In this document: piece after piece, positions 41,791-54,849 of the stretch
Layout of the letters: each line of letters starts with the position of its first letter
Numbering within the stretch: the first letter of the stretch is position 1
Position numbers and translations under genes: made by a program
Source: Crossaster papposus
Taxonomy: Eukaryota; Echinodermata; Asteroidea; Velatida; Solasteridae
Length of the DNA: 64,000 bases
Direction: 5' to 3'
NCBI GenBank assembly: GCA_037893245.1
Contig: JBAIAA010000532.1
Coordinates: 1-64,000, forward strand
Notes under the pieces: generated by a model
What the model was told of the DNA's origin: nothing
What the model saw: the letters and a program-made list of their open reading frames with translations, nothing else
Database searches by the model: none

Positions 41791-42620
41791 TACCAATGCC
41801 CATACCTCCTACTGTACAGTTGCTTTTAGAATTTTAGTGGAAGGCCATATTTTTACAATCTAAGGACTCTTGAATATCTACCTACAAATTGTTTTTCGTA
41901 GGGTCTGTGCATTTTTCAAATGAAATTCACTGGCACATGATGTCATGGATGTCCCCCAAAAAGTTAATTTTTACAATAAGGCTAAATTTGACAAAGATAT
42001 GCATTTTATGGTTATTTATAATGTTTTACCATAAAGTAGAAGCAAAATGCTTTCCAGTGATACCTTGATTGCATTCCTCCAGTCATGCATTACTGAGCAC
42101 TATTGTTTAGAAAATGGTACAAACTCTTTTGGGACAGTTCATGATCAGACATGAGCAGCACATTCAGATATGGCCCGAGGGAAATCTAACCGTTTAAAAG
42201 CATGTGATACGCACAAGATGTTTATCAATTAGTGATATTTATTCAGTACTGCAATGCACCAACACCTTTCACGTGCCCACCTCTTCTTTCGGTGCAAAGT
42301 CCACAATGGCGGCGCATGTCAGCCACAACTCGTCTTACCATTGCAGAATCATCACGTAAGATTTGGACCTCATTTTGAATGCGGGCTTGCAAATCCTGAA
42401 GGTTACGTGAACTGGTGAACACTTTGTTCTTCAAATAAACACAATGTTCATGATTCAAATTAAGGGCTAGCATTAAAATAAAATGTATCAATCAAAATGT
42501 GTAATAATTTTGATTTGTACATTCTCAGAAATTAAGAATGAGCACTAGTGGGCCCCCCCACCCAAGAAACTGAAGCAAGCCAAATTAAGCTTTGTTCTAG
42601 TAGTAAGCAAAGTGAGTAGC
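41791..42620. other. Non-coding sequence
   Basis: No gene recognised. The 82-codon minus frame at 42243-42491 has no known motif. Confidence 0.35.
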
Positions 42621-42627
42621 TCTTTAA

Positions 42628-43120
42628 GCCGTGTTCGCACTGGATAAACATTTTGGGTAAATTGACCATGACGCCGGGTAACATTCCGATGGGTTGATCT
42701 TCCCACCGCCGCACTTGGATTTAATTGATGCGGGTAGAATTGCCGAGACGATGGGTAAACTAACCGAGCTGGCTCCAAAACAATAAAGAGGGCGCCCTGC
42801 ATGACCTATGACCGCGACTTGACGACCGGATCGTCTGTTCCCGACGCTAGCTCTCAACATTATTTTCTTCGTTCAAGTCATTCGACCGGGTGATGGAAGA
42901 TTTAACCGAGACGTCACGTCCGCACTGGATTTTCTGGCTCGGTTAAACTGACCTGGTCATCAATCTTCCTGGGCACCTTTGGCTCGGTTAAACTACCCAC
43001 GCGGCGTGGGTAAGTTACCTGTGAGGAAAGTTACCCAAGCTGTCCGCACTGGACTTGAAATGGGCAAGTTACCCATTGGCTCGGTTAGTTTGCCCAAATT
43101 AAGTCCAGTGCGGACAGGGC
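42628..43120. mobile_element. TTAA-flanked MITE (493 bp)
   Basis: TTAA at 42624 and 43121 flank GCCGTGTTCGCACTGGA and its inverse TCCAGTGCGGACAGGGC. Internally GGCTCGGTTAAACT and GGGTAAGTTACC-type blocks recur in both orientations. TTAA duplications fit piggyBac or Kolobok-type mobilisation; which one is undetermined. Confidence 0.8.
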
Positions 43121-43124
43121 TTAA

Positions 43125-44115
43125 GACACCCCTGATGACCCTTTTCCTGATGACTTGGGTATTCTTAAGTCTGTTCCACAGTGTGGAAGCAGTGAAAGCT
43201 CAGACGACTGCAATAAACAAATTGAGTCTGCCACAGCTGATGTCACAATAGAAGGCTATGTACTTTTCACAAATAAGTACGACATTGGAAACTACAGTTC
43301 TAGATGACAAAACAACATTGGCCCTCATCACAGACTGCTGGGTGCCTGATTCCTCCAACTTCCCACAGTGTGCAAATTCTAGGAGACAATTTCAACATCG
43401 CTGGCTAAAACGACACAAATGGTCGGCATACACATGCAGAGAAGGGTGTTTTCAGCAAACCATGTCTCATCTTTGCCCCTAACTTATCTGCCGGAGCACA
43501 CAGCAATCACAGATTAAAAACCTTAGTAAGCATTCCCTTTATAACAAATATTGAAGTCTTCAACAAGCACAACAGTGCAAAGTATTATGCTGATGCTGTC
43601 AATTCATGTCAGATGTTTCTCAAGGTTGTGACCAACAAGGTACCAACCATGACAATCATCTTGACAACACAAGACAACAACAATACAATAACCAATAGTA
43701 TCAGACCTACCGGTATGATTGAAACTGCTCTTTTTGGGAAGGCAGGGAATTTCATTTTTGGTCACCGAGACAGCAGCAGCATCGACGCCAACACATCCAC
43801 GAAAAATGATGGAAACTTCAGGTCAGCTCTTCGTTTCCACTTTAAAGACATAGAAATTGCAGGAGGCAACGCCATGTACACAAGTTAGAACACACAAAAT
43901 GATATCATCAATACCGTTTAAGATATAATCTCTGAAAAGATGAAATGAAGAATGCAAAATACGGACTTGTAAAAAGCATACTTGACATACTTAATGAGAA
44001 AACTCTGGCTTCCATGAATATGTGTGGTCAAGGTTATGATGTGGCTTCGGCTATAAGGAGGCAAATCGATGCATAAGAAAGAAGAACCCACTCGCAGTGT
44101 ACACACATGCACATT
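43125..44115 (+). pseudogene. TTF zinc-finger / DUF4371 hAT-like transposase, decayed
   Basis: Fragments in several frames follow the order of ZMYM/DUF4371 proteins: RRQFQHRWLKRHKW (TTF-type zinc-finger region), a cysteine-rich segment near 43440, NKHNSAKYYADAVNS (43570-43610), HRDSSSIDANTSTKNDG then NFRSALRFHFKD (43760-43855), NDIINT..DIISEKMKNA (43898-43955) and GQGYDVASAIRRQI (44030-44070). The last is the conserved GQGYDGA box. Many stops and shifts intervene. A TTAA MITE abuts its left end. It would have been a hAT-superfamily-related transposase or a domesticated relative. Confidence 0.75.
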
Positions 44116-44129
44116 CAATATATACTTAT

Positions 44130-45290
44130 TAACTTATAAATTTCACCAATTTGTCATCAATTAAAAGTGTACTCATTTGGATGATCTAATAACACTATAG
44201 GGTAAAATGATGATCTAAATTCAGAAAGGTGCATTTCTGTGGACAAATGGACAAATGGACAAATGGCCTTATAATTAATGTAAAATGGCCCACTACTCGG
44301 TTTGTTTTTTCCAAAATAAAAGAACCTGTCCCCACAACTAGGTGGAGGCTAGAACACTGTGGTACACACAACAATCTGAAGATGTCCATTGCAATGTTAT
44401 TGATCTGGGTCTTGCATTTACACATGCCTACCGGTACCCCTTGCAATGAAAGATTTTATGGTTTGTTGTCAAGGTTACGCAGAAATAATGTGACATACAT
44501 GTAGGGTGTTTACAATCAAATATTTATTTTCACACAAAAAAACGACAGTCATTAATCAACAGCTCCAGATGCTGCATACGGTTCAACCATGGGTCAACAA
44601 ACTATACGGATAACAAAAAAATGAGGTGACCCCGCATATGACATCATTTTTTTGACATACCAAACAGGGAAGTTTCATTTTGTGCATTGTCGTGAATTCT
44701 TGTGCGTGAAAAGCTGTTAATCTCAAACCTTACTGGTAAGTTTCATTATTCAAATGTGTATAATGTTACAAAGTAACATAACTTATACTTTATGACAATA
44801 ATTACAGGTCCTTCAGGAACTATCGAGCCACATCAAAATTACCAACGGACATACATGTACAGTAATAACACATGGTACAGTATATGTACAGTGCAAATGA
44901 ATGAGATTGTCAATTAAAGGTAGGATATACACCATTGGTAATTGCTTGAATTATCATGAATGGGTAGATTTTGGGGGTTGTATTTTATAGTAAATATGGT
45001 TTAACTGACTTGTCCGAAGTTTTACAATCATGGATGCCGAGAAAAGCACGAAAAACAGCGTTCGTTTTCAACTTTCAAATGAGTAAGACATTTCTTAATA
45101 ATTTGGTAGTAAATATTTTTGTTATAGTATCTGCAAATGTATCCTACCTTTGAGAAAAAAGTCTGAAAATTTATGAAATGTCTGAAAGATGCATATTTCT
45201 TTCTATACCTATAATGTCCTTTTCTGAGATTTAACAAGTTTGCTTTTAAACCAAAAGTTTAACAAATCTCATGCCTGGGAGTGCATCACC
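44130..45290. other. AT-rich non-coding sequence
   Basis: Contains a small GGACAAAT triple repeat at 44241-44266. No gene seen. Confidence 0.4.
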
Positions 45291-46561
45291 TATGGGTACA
45301 TAACTTGAGATTGAATGGTCTGGGCTCACTTTTACTTTTTATAACTGCGGCCGATTTTACGAAATGAAGACTCATCTTAGGAAGAGTTATAACCCACCGT
45401 TATCCTAATCTTACTCAGCAACGTGGCTGAACTCGTCTCAACTTAAGATTGGTCCGAAAGTCATCTTATTTCATTTATGCGTGCGTTAATTTGAGTATCG
45501 TCTGGAAATCATTGCATTTACCGCTACCTTCTCGTTAAAGACCAATGTTGGCCTACGGTTATAGTTTCGAGGGAAAAAAAATGATTGGAAATGATTTCTG
45601 TTAGGTGGGTACAGTTTTAATAAAATTAATTATTTACAGCAAATTTAATAGACAACTCTGTCGTATCTTGTGTAGAACGTGTAGAACTACGTGTTAAACA
45701 TTTTATTGTATATACATGTGGAGTAATTTTCCTGGCAAAATTAAGTTTGTGTTCTACATGTATGCGTGCACACGTGCTTGCGGAAACATGCTTTTCTAAG
45801 TTGGTTCGCTATAGCAGTGAAAACAAATACGAAACAGCTTGGTAGTCTTTCAATAAGATGCTTTAGTGAAATCGATCTTAGGAAAAGTTTTAGCCAAGAT
45901 CGATCTTAGAGCGGAGACTCGTCTTATGTCCTAAGATGAGCCACAAAATAAGACGAGTTTCATGAGATCGGCCCCTGGTCCTACATTGTACATGTAGATT
46001 TTCAGTAGAAAAACAAACGACTTTCAACCAAAGATCGACCACAAATCGCAAAGCATTTTTTACATTAACTGCACTACCGTACTTGGTTGGTACATGTATC
46101 CTCAAAAACATTCTGTCTGGAGAATTTAAACTGGAGGTGTGGGGAGAGTGGTCGAAAAGTGGTCAAACATTAAAATATGTGGTGGAAAACGAAAGATCAA
46201 CCAGAAAACATGTACATTTTCACAAGTTGTGTATGTTGAGAAAAAGTAAAAACCAAATCCAAGTCCGACCCAGGCTGACATTTCCTCCTGGCAATTTGGC
46301 ACGGAATGACCCACTACCCAGCCTATATACCCCTGATACATGCCTGATATTGTGATTGACCCAGTGGGGGTTTGGGGCAGCCCTCTGTAACACATGTCAG
46401 TCGTGTATACCCGCAGCGCTAGGGTATAACTTTTGGTGTAAATACACGTCAACTGCAACAACCAAGACAACGTTTACAGGATATACACAGCCTCTGCGGA
46501 ATTAAACTGCTGTGCCTGATGAATCAACACGTCAATCGTCGATATTAAACAATTTTTTAAG

Positions 46562-46800
46562 GCCTCGATCAGGACATGTTTATTCGTTATCCATTTCGAA
46601 TCTCGGGAAAATTTTGCGGATATATACGGTACGTCCTCCGGCTCAGACTGGTTAACCAGTTCGCGCCGGATGACGTATATAAACGCACAATTTTCCCCAG
46701 ATTCAAAACGAATGACGCATAAACACGCCACGAGCAAGACCGAAAATGTCTGTCAGCAGCGAGCAAGGCCGGAAATGCATGGGTGTGCTTGCCGGTACTA
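46562..46800. mobile_element. Two MITE ends joined head to head (AACCAGTTCGC family)
   Basis: A right-half copy ends in CAGACTGGTTAA at about 46654 and a left-half copy begins at once with TTAACCAGTTCGCGCC, sharing the GGTTAACC centre. The second includes CCACGAGCAAGACCG and GAGCAAGGCCGGAAATG. The same join is present in duplicate D2. Confidence 0.75.
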
Positions 46801-47485
46801 TTGGCCTGAACCCGGTACTCTTTCCTGTGACGTACTGCACGATTTACTGCTATATGTTGTGAGTGGCCGTACAACTAATATGGCACAAGGTTTATACTGG
46901 TGTAGATTATTTGCTCGTACAGAGTGCTGAAAAGCGCTGATGAATTTGAGCTCTGATTGGATAGATTTTTGCGACATGTGACGCACATGCAGAGCACAAA
47001 TAACACGCTACGTCTGTTTATATGCATACTTACGTGGCGCGAGCCGATCTAGCAGAAGCGAATGTATGGTCACGATAAATTACCCATAATGCTATCTGTA
47101 CTTCCTTTACAAGATTGTGTGAAGCGGTACAGTACATCAGCACCTCGTTCCCAGCACCTCAGACTATGCCCAGCGCGGTGCAGCAGCGCACGTCCTTCTA
47201 AAACTGTTTATGCTACCAAACCTACACAATATAAGGCAGCACGGTCGCGCGTGGCTTACGTTGATTTCCTCAATTTTTTTGTTCTTCATTTTCATTTTCC
47301 CTTGCTGAGATAAGGCAACCCTAGGTGAGGTTTCGGGACGATTTTATGACAGGATGTGCATTTATTTCTGCTAAAAGTAGGGGATGCTCCAGCATATTCC
47401 AGCACGCCACCCCCCTCCAAAAAGCACCCCCCATTCCCGCGGGCTTGTTTATTGGGGGGAATATATTTGAAAATAATGTAGGAAA

Positions 47486-47550
47486 TAATGTCGTGCGTCT
47501 GTGTTCCTATACATGTACAGGTACATGTGGAACACAGACGCACTACATTT
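47486..47550. repeat. Hairpin conserved in both D copies
   Basis: TGCGTCTGTGTTCC and GGAACACAGACGCA form perfect arms around a TACATGTACAGGTACATG loop. The duplicate at 54637-54722 has a longer, different loop but similar arms. Confidence 0.8.
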
Positions 47551-47671
47551 TCTGTGTTCCAGTAAAGATGGAACACGGATAGCGTGGTACGCCCAGGGTG
47601 TGCGCCAAAACCAGAATCTACCACACGTGTGCATCAAAAACAGCTCGCAGAATATATAACGATCCACATCG

Positions 47672-47854
47672 ATCCGAGACGGGTTCACTCCAATGGTTCC
47701 CCAGCCGGGAAGCACACCCACGCATTTCCGGCCTTGCTCGCTGCTGACAGACATTTCCGGCCTTGCTCGTGACGTGTTTATGCGTCATCCGTTTTGAATC
47801 TGGGAAAAAAATTGTACGTGTATACATGTACGTCATCTGGTGCGAACTGGTTAG
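47672..47854. mobile_element. MITE, AACCAGTTCGC family, partial
   Basis: In inverse orientation it holds CATTTCCGGCCTTGCTCG twice, GACGTGTTTATGCGTCATCC and the GTGCGAACTGGTTA end. The left end is lost at the boundary of duplication D. Confidence 0.8.
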
Positions 47855-47859
47855 GAAGC

Positions 47860-48985
47860 CGCAGACTTCGAGAAAACAAAGGGAGATGAATGATTCAGTG
47901 TTAACACTCCGAACAACTTGTACGGAAAGTGATGACCCATTGGTGGCGAGGTTTTCTTGCCAAAAGGCGGCTGAAATTATGACTTTTGTGCCATTGCTCG
48001 TCCTTGGGACAAGACTTTCAACCCTGGGCTTGAAAACATGAACACAATTCTCATACTAGGCCAGTGTTGTAAGAGTACTGCATACTACAGTTTACTCCAA
48101 GTAGTATTTTGTAGTATTATAGTGGCACCCCTCTTTCAAGAGTGTTTCGCCACTGCTATGGTGACGTACCGGTAAGGGTTAATTCTGCTGCATGCTGCAG
48201 GTCTCAACAATTGCTACCCAAATTTCTAAATTTCAAATGCAAAACATCCACAGTTCTGTCTTTGCGAATGCACATTTTAAAACGGCACCATTGTAATTCT
48301 CATTTGGGATGTTCAAATAATTTAGACACGGCAGTAATTTGACATTTGAAGCAGTGCCACACTCTTCTGCCGCTCGGAGCAGCAAGACCTGACAAACCTA
48401 CCGTAGAAGCTCGACAGTTTCTTCAAAGGTGGCCTGTCTTCCGTGTCTATAAAATTCAAATTTTGTGTCACAAATACAGTACATGTACAATATGTATGTG
48501 AATTACAAATTAGAAATTAGAAAGTTTGAAAGCGGGGGGGGGGGGCTCTAAGTAGCACACCAACCTCATCAAGCCCAGTTTTATTTCCACCAGGGTTTTG
48601 TAAAGGTTTAGTAGCCTGCATGTATAAAACACAAGACGAAAAAGGCGCTGTTGTAGCTGCTGCCTGAAAAATGTTTTGTCTCTTGTTTTGCGTTTGTTTT
48701 ATTTTGTTTTTATCGGTTTTAGCCAACTTTGTGTTTAAGTGAGTTCCTAGTTAAATGTAGAAAATGAAGTAGAGAAAAGAGAGGGCGATAATGTCTGCCA
48801 TAATCCTAATGGAATGTGGTTTCGAGACACCATTTGCTATCATGAGTACCAAACTGCCATTATGCACTTTGACCCTGACATTGTGTATCCATAGTATCCA
48901 AGGACGAATGTGTATGTGCCAAAAAATAGCATATCATTACATGTACCTGGATGTACCAGTATCAACACTATCGAAAATGCCAATG
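47860..48985. other. Non-coding sequence
   Basis: No gene recognised. A short G run lies at 48534-48545. Confidence 0.4.
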
Positions 48986-48986
48986 G

Positions 48987-50070
48987 TGTCTACTACAAAC
49001 TGAAAACTGTGAAACTGCACAAGATTTTAAAATATTTTTATTTGTTTAATATGGTGTTTTGTACTGTCTTGTAATTCCTTCAATTGTTATGCCTAATGAT
49101 ATCTTTGTATAATTAGTAATGTTTTGAATGTACATCTGTTCACAAATCAGCCTTCGAGCTGCGACAGGAGAGTCAAATAAACCAATAATAATAACAATAA
49201 TTTTCAAAGTGAACAAAGAAATCGGCAAGGCGGGACTTGAACCTGCGACCTCTGGAATACCAGACCGGTGCTCTACCAACTGAGCTATTAATCCGCCTAT
49301 GTTGGAGGTCTCCTAAATTGTCAGTTTTCTGGAGGTCGCAGATTTTAAATTTATACAAATTTACCAAGTCAGTTTCCCTTGTGGTTTATTTGTAAATCAT
49401 AATTATTGACGCGAATATTGATAATTTTTTTAAAGTCCATTGCTATTTTCCAGTTTCGCAATACGATGCTCTTCTTATGTGATTTAACATGTACAGGCTA
49501 TTTGGGGAAAAGTTGACATGCCAAATTGAAAGTGCGTGTAATTGACGACACATTGAAGTTTATGCACTATGTTTCCAGACAACTTGTGACATTTGTATCT
49601 GTATTTCGGTCTTGAATTACTATCATCTGACATGGTTTTCATGTGAAGCTGCCAATTGTTATTCGCATACAGCGAAGCAAGATATAATCTTGTCAAGTAT
49701 TCTTGGATGGCGGATGTTGCGCGAGTCAATTTGTGATGTCGACGCGAAGTTGGAAAATCAGCCTCTCCGAGTGAAATGTTGAGGGCGCATCGTATTGCGA
49801 AACGGAAGAACTAAAAGTAAACCTAATAATGGGGAAATCTGTTCACCTTTTTCTCTTCCCAGTGAATTCATTTTCATTTCAACATTTCCATAAAGTGGAA
49901 AAACATTCTCACAAAAGTGGATAAACATTTTCAAAAAAGTAAGAAAAATTGTTCAAACTCTTTCACAAAAGTTGAAAATGTTTAAAACCTTTTCACACAG
50001 GTGGTAAAGTTTTTGCACAAAATGGTAAATGACCTTTTATATTTCTTTTCACAAAATTTCCCAATCAGTG
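48987..50070. repeat. Segmental duplication F, copy 1
   Basis: Aligned with 56267-57275. Markers are CTACAAACTGAAAACTG, TGGTGTTTTGTACTG, GCTGCGACAGGAGAG, ATTCGCATACAGCGAAGC and CACAAAATTTCCCAATCA. It has the same order and strand relative to D1 as F2 has to D2. Confidence 0.85.
49224..49296 (-). ncRNA. tRNA-like Pol III promoter sequence (SINE head or tRNA pseudogene)
   Basis: On the minus strand an A box (TAGCTCAGTTGG) begins a good D arm (GCTC...GAGC), and GCAGGTTCAAGTCC forms a B box and T arm. The anticodon loop would read CTGGTAT (anticodon GGT, threonine). However, the anticodon stem (CCGGT/TCCAG) and the acceptor stem pair badly, so a functional tRNA is unlikely. Downstream ATTATTATTATTGG tracts suggest a tRNA-derived SINE. 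Confidence 0.6.
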
Positions 50071-50074
50071 TTAA

Positions 50075-51795
50075 TTTTCAATTGCAATGTACTGTAAATT
50101 GGATACCCAGGTACCGTACATTTGTAGTACATCAGGTACACAGTCACATGTCAACTTGATCAAAGGACAAATTTACAAATAAAATCCTATAAACTAAACC
50201 ATTCATCCAATACAAACGGGGTAATAGAGCGACAAATGTTGGGTTTTTCCCGATGAGAAATCAGGCAAATCAAAATAAAGTCTTGTTTGTCAGGGAATAC
50301 TATAACTTATTCAATTTTGTATTTAAAAAAGAAAATATACGCGCCGGTCTCAACCCGAGAACAAAAAAGTGGGCATTCTTTGGCAAATATGTACTTTTGT
50401 TGAGAGTGCTTCTTAACAGCAGTACTGTGTTATTAAAAACTGTGCCCAAAACAATCAAAACAAAATAATAATAACAGTTTTTTGGGGGACGGTGAAACAA
50501 ATTTTCTAGCAAGAATACATGTACTGTATGTTGTATTGATAATTTTTTGTAAACAAAATGATCACGTGATCACGTAACGACTGCGCTTGCGTGCAATGAC
50601 GTCATGCTCAACAGGAAAGAAGAATTCCAAATTCCCGTAAATTCTTGTGCATGAAAATTTGATTGTATTTCTCAGGCCAGAAAATTGGTAAGTACATGTA
50701 TCGTCAATGTGTGAAATTTAAACACAACTTTGAGAGGGTGCATACTAAAGAATTCACTGATAACAATAGGTCGGCAGAAACTAGGAACAGGTACATCAAA
50801 GTCAGCTGCAAATGTAAAGTAGTTATACCGGTACATGTATGTATACATGTACATAGTGAGGAATGCCTACAATTTTCTTTGCTGGTTTCCAATTCAAGTT
50901 GAATGGCTCACTAATTGGTTTTCCCGCAAGTTGTGGAAAAGCTATTGTTCTGGTTTTTAATTTAATTTGATTTCTATTCGAGATTTTGCAAACTTTTCAT
51001 TTTCGGCCCCATGTTGTATATATAGGCTGACACCAAGTACTAAACTCGTATGTGGAACAGTGATGTCACAGTGACGTCATCATGTATATTACAAGCAAAA
51101 AAAGATTAATAGATTAAATTTTTAAAAATCAATAAAACAAATCCCCCGTGAAAGACCGGAACTGAAGTTTGTGGGATTTGATAGAATGATCCAGGATCTT
51201 CATTTCATAAAATAACATGACCCTTCCTTCCGGTCTAAACCGGAAGTGCCTTAAATACATGTAAATTGAAAGTGGAAATGGTGTGAACTTACTTTCAATG
51301 ATGTTAGTCTCCGTTATGGGCGACGTCATAAATTGTTACAGCGCACTCTAGCGGCAGGTTGAAAATGTTTTAAATTAATAAACTGTTGATGTGTGTGGCA
51401 AAGTTTGATGAAATCACTTTACAATTGATAATCAGCTTCATGTTAAGAACAAGTTGATGACGTCACTAGACCGGAAGTTGCAATGAAAAGACTTTTTTAT
51501 CGTCTCAAGCTAATTAAATTAAAAAGGTGCTAAAAAAATAAAGGTGCTCGACAAATAACCTGATGAAGTTTTATCTAGAATGCTGTACATTTAGAGGAAA
51601 TTCAAATGTTGCCACGTCAAAATTTGAATTACGGTCACAATCATTACGGCTGTATTTCATACTAGTCCTAAATTCACACTGCACTGGTACTGCTGTCACA
51701 TCACGCAATCCACAGCACCCGCGCCAAAACGGGTTGTTTACATTTGTAACACTGATGCGCACGAGCAAAGCACATATAATGTACGGTACATATGT
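50075..51795. other. AT-rich non-coding sequence
   Basis: No gene or repeat with clear structure. Confidence 0.4.
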
Positions 51796-51799
51796 ACCA

Positions 51800-52185
51800 C
51801 ATAAAGCATACCAGTAGCTAAAGGGGTACGTGTTACCAGCCTTGACCCCATGGGCGCGTGCGCGTTCCTTCACTAACCCCTGGCCGTGAGGAATGCGTAA
51901 ACAACGCTGGCTGGCTATTTAGTGCGCACTGCGCACGTATTTCGTAAACTGCACGCCCAAAATGTAATGCGCACGCGTAAGTCTGCGCCTTACCTGTACA
52001 ATATGAATTTTGGAAGCCTCGTTTTTTTTGCCCAAAACCCGTTTCTAATGTTATAGAAGGACGACAGAGGTACGTAAATTTAATATAAATCCTTGCTAAA
52101 TAACGCAACGTCCAAATATCATGTTTGAAAAGATGGCGTCGCGCGTTAAACGCATCGACTGCAGCCCTAATTTAAATGTGCCAAT
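51800..52185. repeat. Dispersed repeat (copy 2 of 1113-1580)
   Basis: Same sequence order as 1113-1555 with a roughly 50-bp deletion after GCGCACGCG. It ends at the first arm of the palindrome. Confidence 0.7.
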
Positions 52186-52194
52186 GTAGAGATT

Positions 52195-52456
52195 GTAGAG
52201 AGTTCGTACATGATGTTCACGTCGAAAAGCGTGGATTTGTAATTTATTTTCTGTACATAAGTAGCCCAAAGACACATTATCTTTTAATAACCTACGACGA
52301 TCTGTAATTCCAGACACAAGGAAGACATAAGCGAGATTTCGGCTTCCTTCATCACGTAAAAATATGAAAAAAGGTTGTAAAATTGTTCGCTATGGCAGGA
52401 TACATTGATACCTTGGACTCCGTCGCGTTGTACACAACGAAGGAGTCCAACCTGGG
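52195..52456. mobile_element. Single arm of the 27.2-kb foldback
   Basis: Matches one arm of 27177-27797: GTTCGTACATGATGTT..., GATCTGTAATTCCAGACACA, CTTCCTTCATCACGTAAAA and the GAGTCCAACCTGGGC end. It abuts duplication D2. Confidence 0.75.
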
Positions 52457-52458
52457 CT

Positions 52459-54846
52459 AGGTACATAACCTGAAATAGAATGGTCCTAGCTCACTTTTAC
52501 TTTCTAAAACTGCGGCCGATTTCACGAAATGAAAAGACTCATCTGAAGAGTTTTGTATTAACCCAAAGTTAAGATGTGTTCAACTCATCCTAATCTTCCT
52601 CAACATTGTAGCTGAACTCGTCTCAACTTAAGATCGGTCTGAAAGTCATCTTATTTCATTTATGCGTGCGTTAATTTGAATATCGTCTGGAAATCATTGC
52701 ATTTACCGGTACCTTCTCGTTAAAGACCAATGTTGGCCTACGGTTATAGTTTTGAGGAAAAAACTGATTTGAAATGATTTCTGATAGGTGGGTACGGTTT
52801 TAATTAAATAAATTTTTCCAAAATTCCATTATACATCAGCAAATTTACTAGACGACTCTGTCGTCTGTCGTATCTTGTGTAGAAAGTGTAGAACTACTTG
52901 TTAAACATTTTATTGCGTACAGTAATTTTCCTGGCAAAATTAAGTTTGTGTTTTACATGTGTGCGTGCACATGTGCTTGCGGAAAGTTTTTTTTTTTTAA
53001 GTTGGTTCGCTAAGCAGTGAAAACAAATACAAAACAGCTTGGTAGTTTTGATGCGTCTTTCAATAAGATATGTGTTTAGTCGATCGCTCTTAGGACACGT
53101 TTTAGCCAAGATCTATCTTAGAGCGGAGACTCGTCTTAAGTCTTAAGATGAGCCACAAAATAAGGCGAGTTTCATGAGATCGGCCTCTGATCCGACATGT
53201 AGATTTTCATTGGAAAAACAAACAACTTTCAACAAAAGATCAACCACAAAATGCAAAGCATTTTTACATTATAACTTCACTACTTGCTTGGTATCCTCCA
53301 AAACATTCTGTCTGGGGAATTTAAACTGGAGGTGTGGTGAGAGTGGTCGAAAAGTGGTTAAACATTAAAATATGTGGTGGAAAACGAAAGATCAACCATA
53401 AAACATGTACATGTACATTTTCACAAGTTGTGTATGTTGAGAAAAAGTAAAAACCAAATCTGAGTCAGACCCGGGCTGGCAACATCCTGGCAATTTGACA
53501 CGGAATGACCCACTACCCAGCCCACATGCCTGATATTGTGATCGACCCAGTGGGGGTTTGGGGCAGCCCCTCTGGAACACATGTCAGTCGTACATACCCG
53601 TTCTCCGCAGCGCTAGCGGGTAACTTTTGGCGTAAATACACGTCAACCGCAACAACCAAGAAAGCGTTTACAGGATATACACAGCCTCTGCGGAATTAAA
53701 CTGCTGTGCCTGACGAATCAACGCGTCATTCGTGGATAGTAAACAATTTTTTCGGGCCTTGCTCGGGACGTGTTTATTCGCCATCCATTTCGAATCTCGG
53801 GAACATTTTGCGGATATATACGGTACGTCCTCCGGCTCAGACTGGTTAACCAGTTTGCGCCGGATGACGTATATAAACGCACAATTTTCCACAGATTCAA
53901 AACGAATGACGCATAAACACGCCACGAGCAAGACCGGAAATGCCTGTCAGCAGCGAGCAAGGCCGGAAATGCGTGGGTGTGCTTCCCGGTACTATTGGCC
54001 TGAACCCGGTACTCTTTCCTGTGACTGCACGATTTACCGCTATATGTTGTGAGTGGCCGTACAACTAATATGGCACAAGGTTTATACTGGTGTAGATCAT
54101 TCGCTCGTATAGAGTGCTAAAAAGCGCTGATGAATTTGAGCTCTGATTGGATAGATTTTTGCGACATATGACGCACATGCAGAGCACAAATAACACGCTA
54201 CGTCTGTTTATATGCACATGGCGCGAGCCGATCTAGCAGAAGCGAAGGTATGGTCATGATAAATTACCCATAATGCTATCTGTACTAAGTTCAAAAGATA
54301 TTGTGAAGCAGTACAGTACATCAGCAACCTCGTTCCTCAGACTATGCCTAGCACGGCACCGCAGCGTGCACCCTTCAAAAACTAGTTTATGCTACCTATT
54401 TTGTTACCTACTATTTTGTTTTCAATTTTCATTTTTTCTTGCTGAGATAAGGCAACCCTAGGTAAGGTTTTGGGAGGATTCTATGACAGGATGTGCATTT
54501 ATTTCTGCTAAAAGTATGGGGTGTTCCAGCATATTCCAGCACCCCCATCACAACAGTTGGGGGTGCTGCAGCACCTCCGCACCCCCCATTCCCGCGGGCT
54601 TGTTTAGGGGGAGAGGGAATTATAATGTAGGAAATAATGTCGTGCGTCTGTGTTCCATACACACTACATGTATCATGAGGCCGAAGGCTGAGTGGTACAT
54701 GTGCAACACAGACGCACTACATTTTCCGTGTTCCAGTAAATATGAAACACGTATAGCGTGGTAAGCCCAGGGTGCATGTGCCGAAACCATAATCTTCCAC
54801 TTGTGTGCATCAAAAACAATTCACAGAATATAACAATCCACATCGG
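52459..54846. repeat. Segmental duplication D, copy 2
   Basis: Second copy of 45295-47671, 7.16 kb downstream. Open frames shared by both copies (for example 46474-46737 and 53668-53931, minus) are similar to each other because of the duplication and MITE content, with no recognised domain. Confidence 0.85.
53752..54005. mobile_element. Head-to-head MITE ends, D2 copy
   Basis: Same GGTTAACC junction of two AACCAGTTCGC-family halves as at 46562-46800, so the join predates duplication D. Confidence 0.75.
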
Positions 54847-54849
54847 ATG

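Larger units (their letters stand above)
45295..47671. repeat. Segmental duplication D, copy 1
   Basis: Aligned with 52459-54846 in the same orientation. Markers are ACTGCGGCCGATTT, GAAATCATTGCATTTACC, GAGCGGAGACTCGTCTTA, GTGGTCGAAAAGTGGT and the hairpin near 47490. Divergence is moderate, with many short indels. Confidence 0.85.

Noticed and set aside
49224..49296. Functional tRNA-Thr (GGT)
   Set aside because: Acceptor and anticodon stems do not pair.
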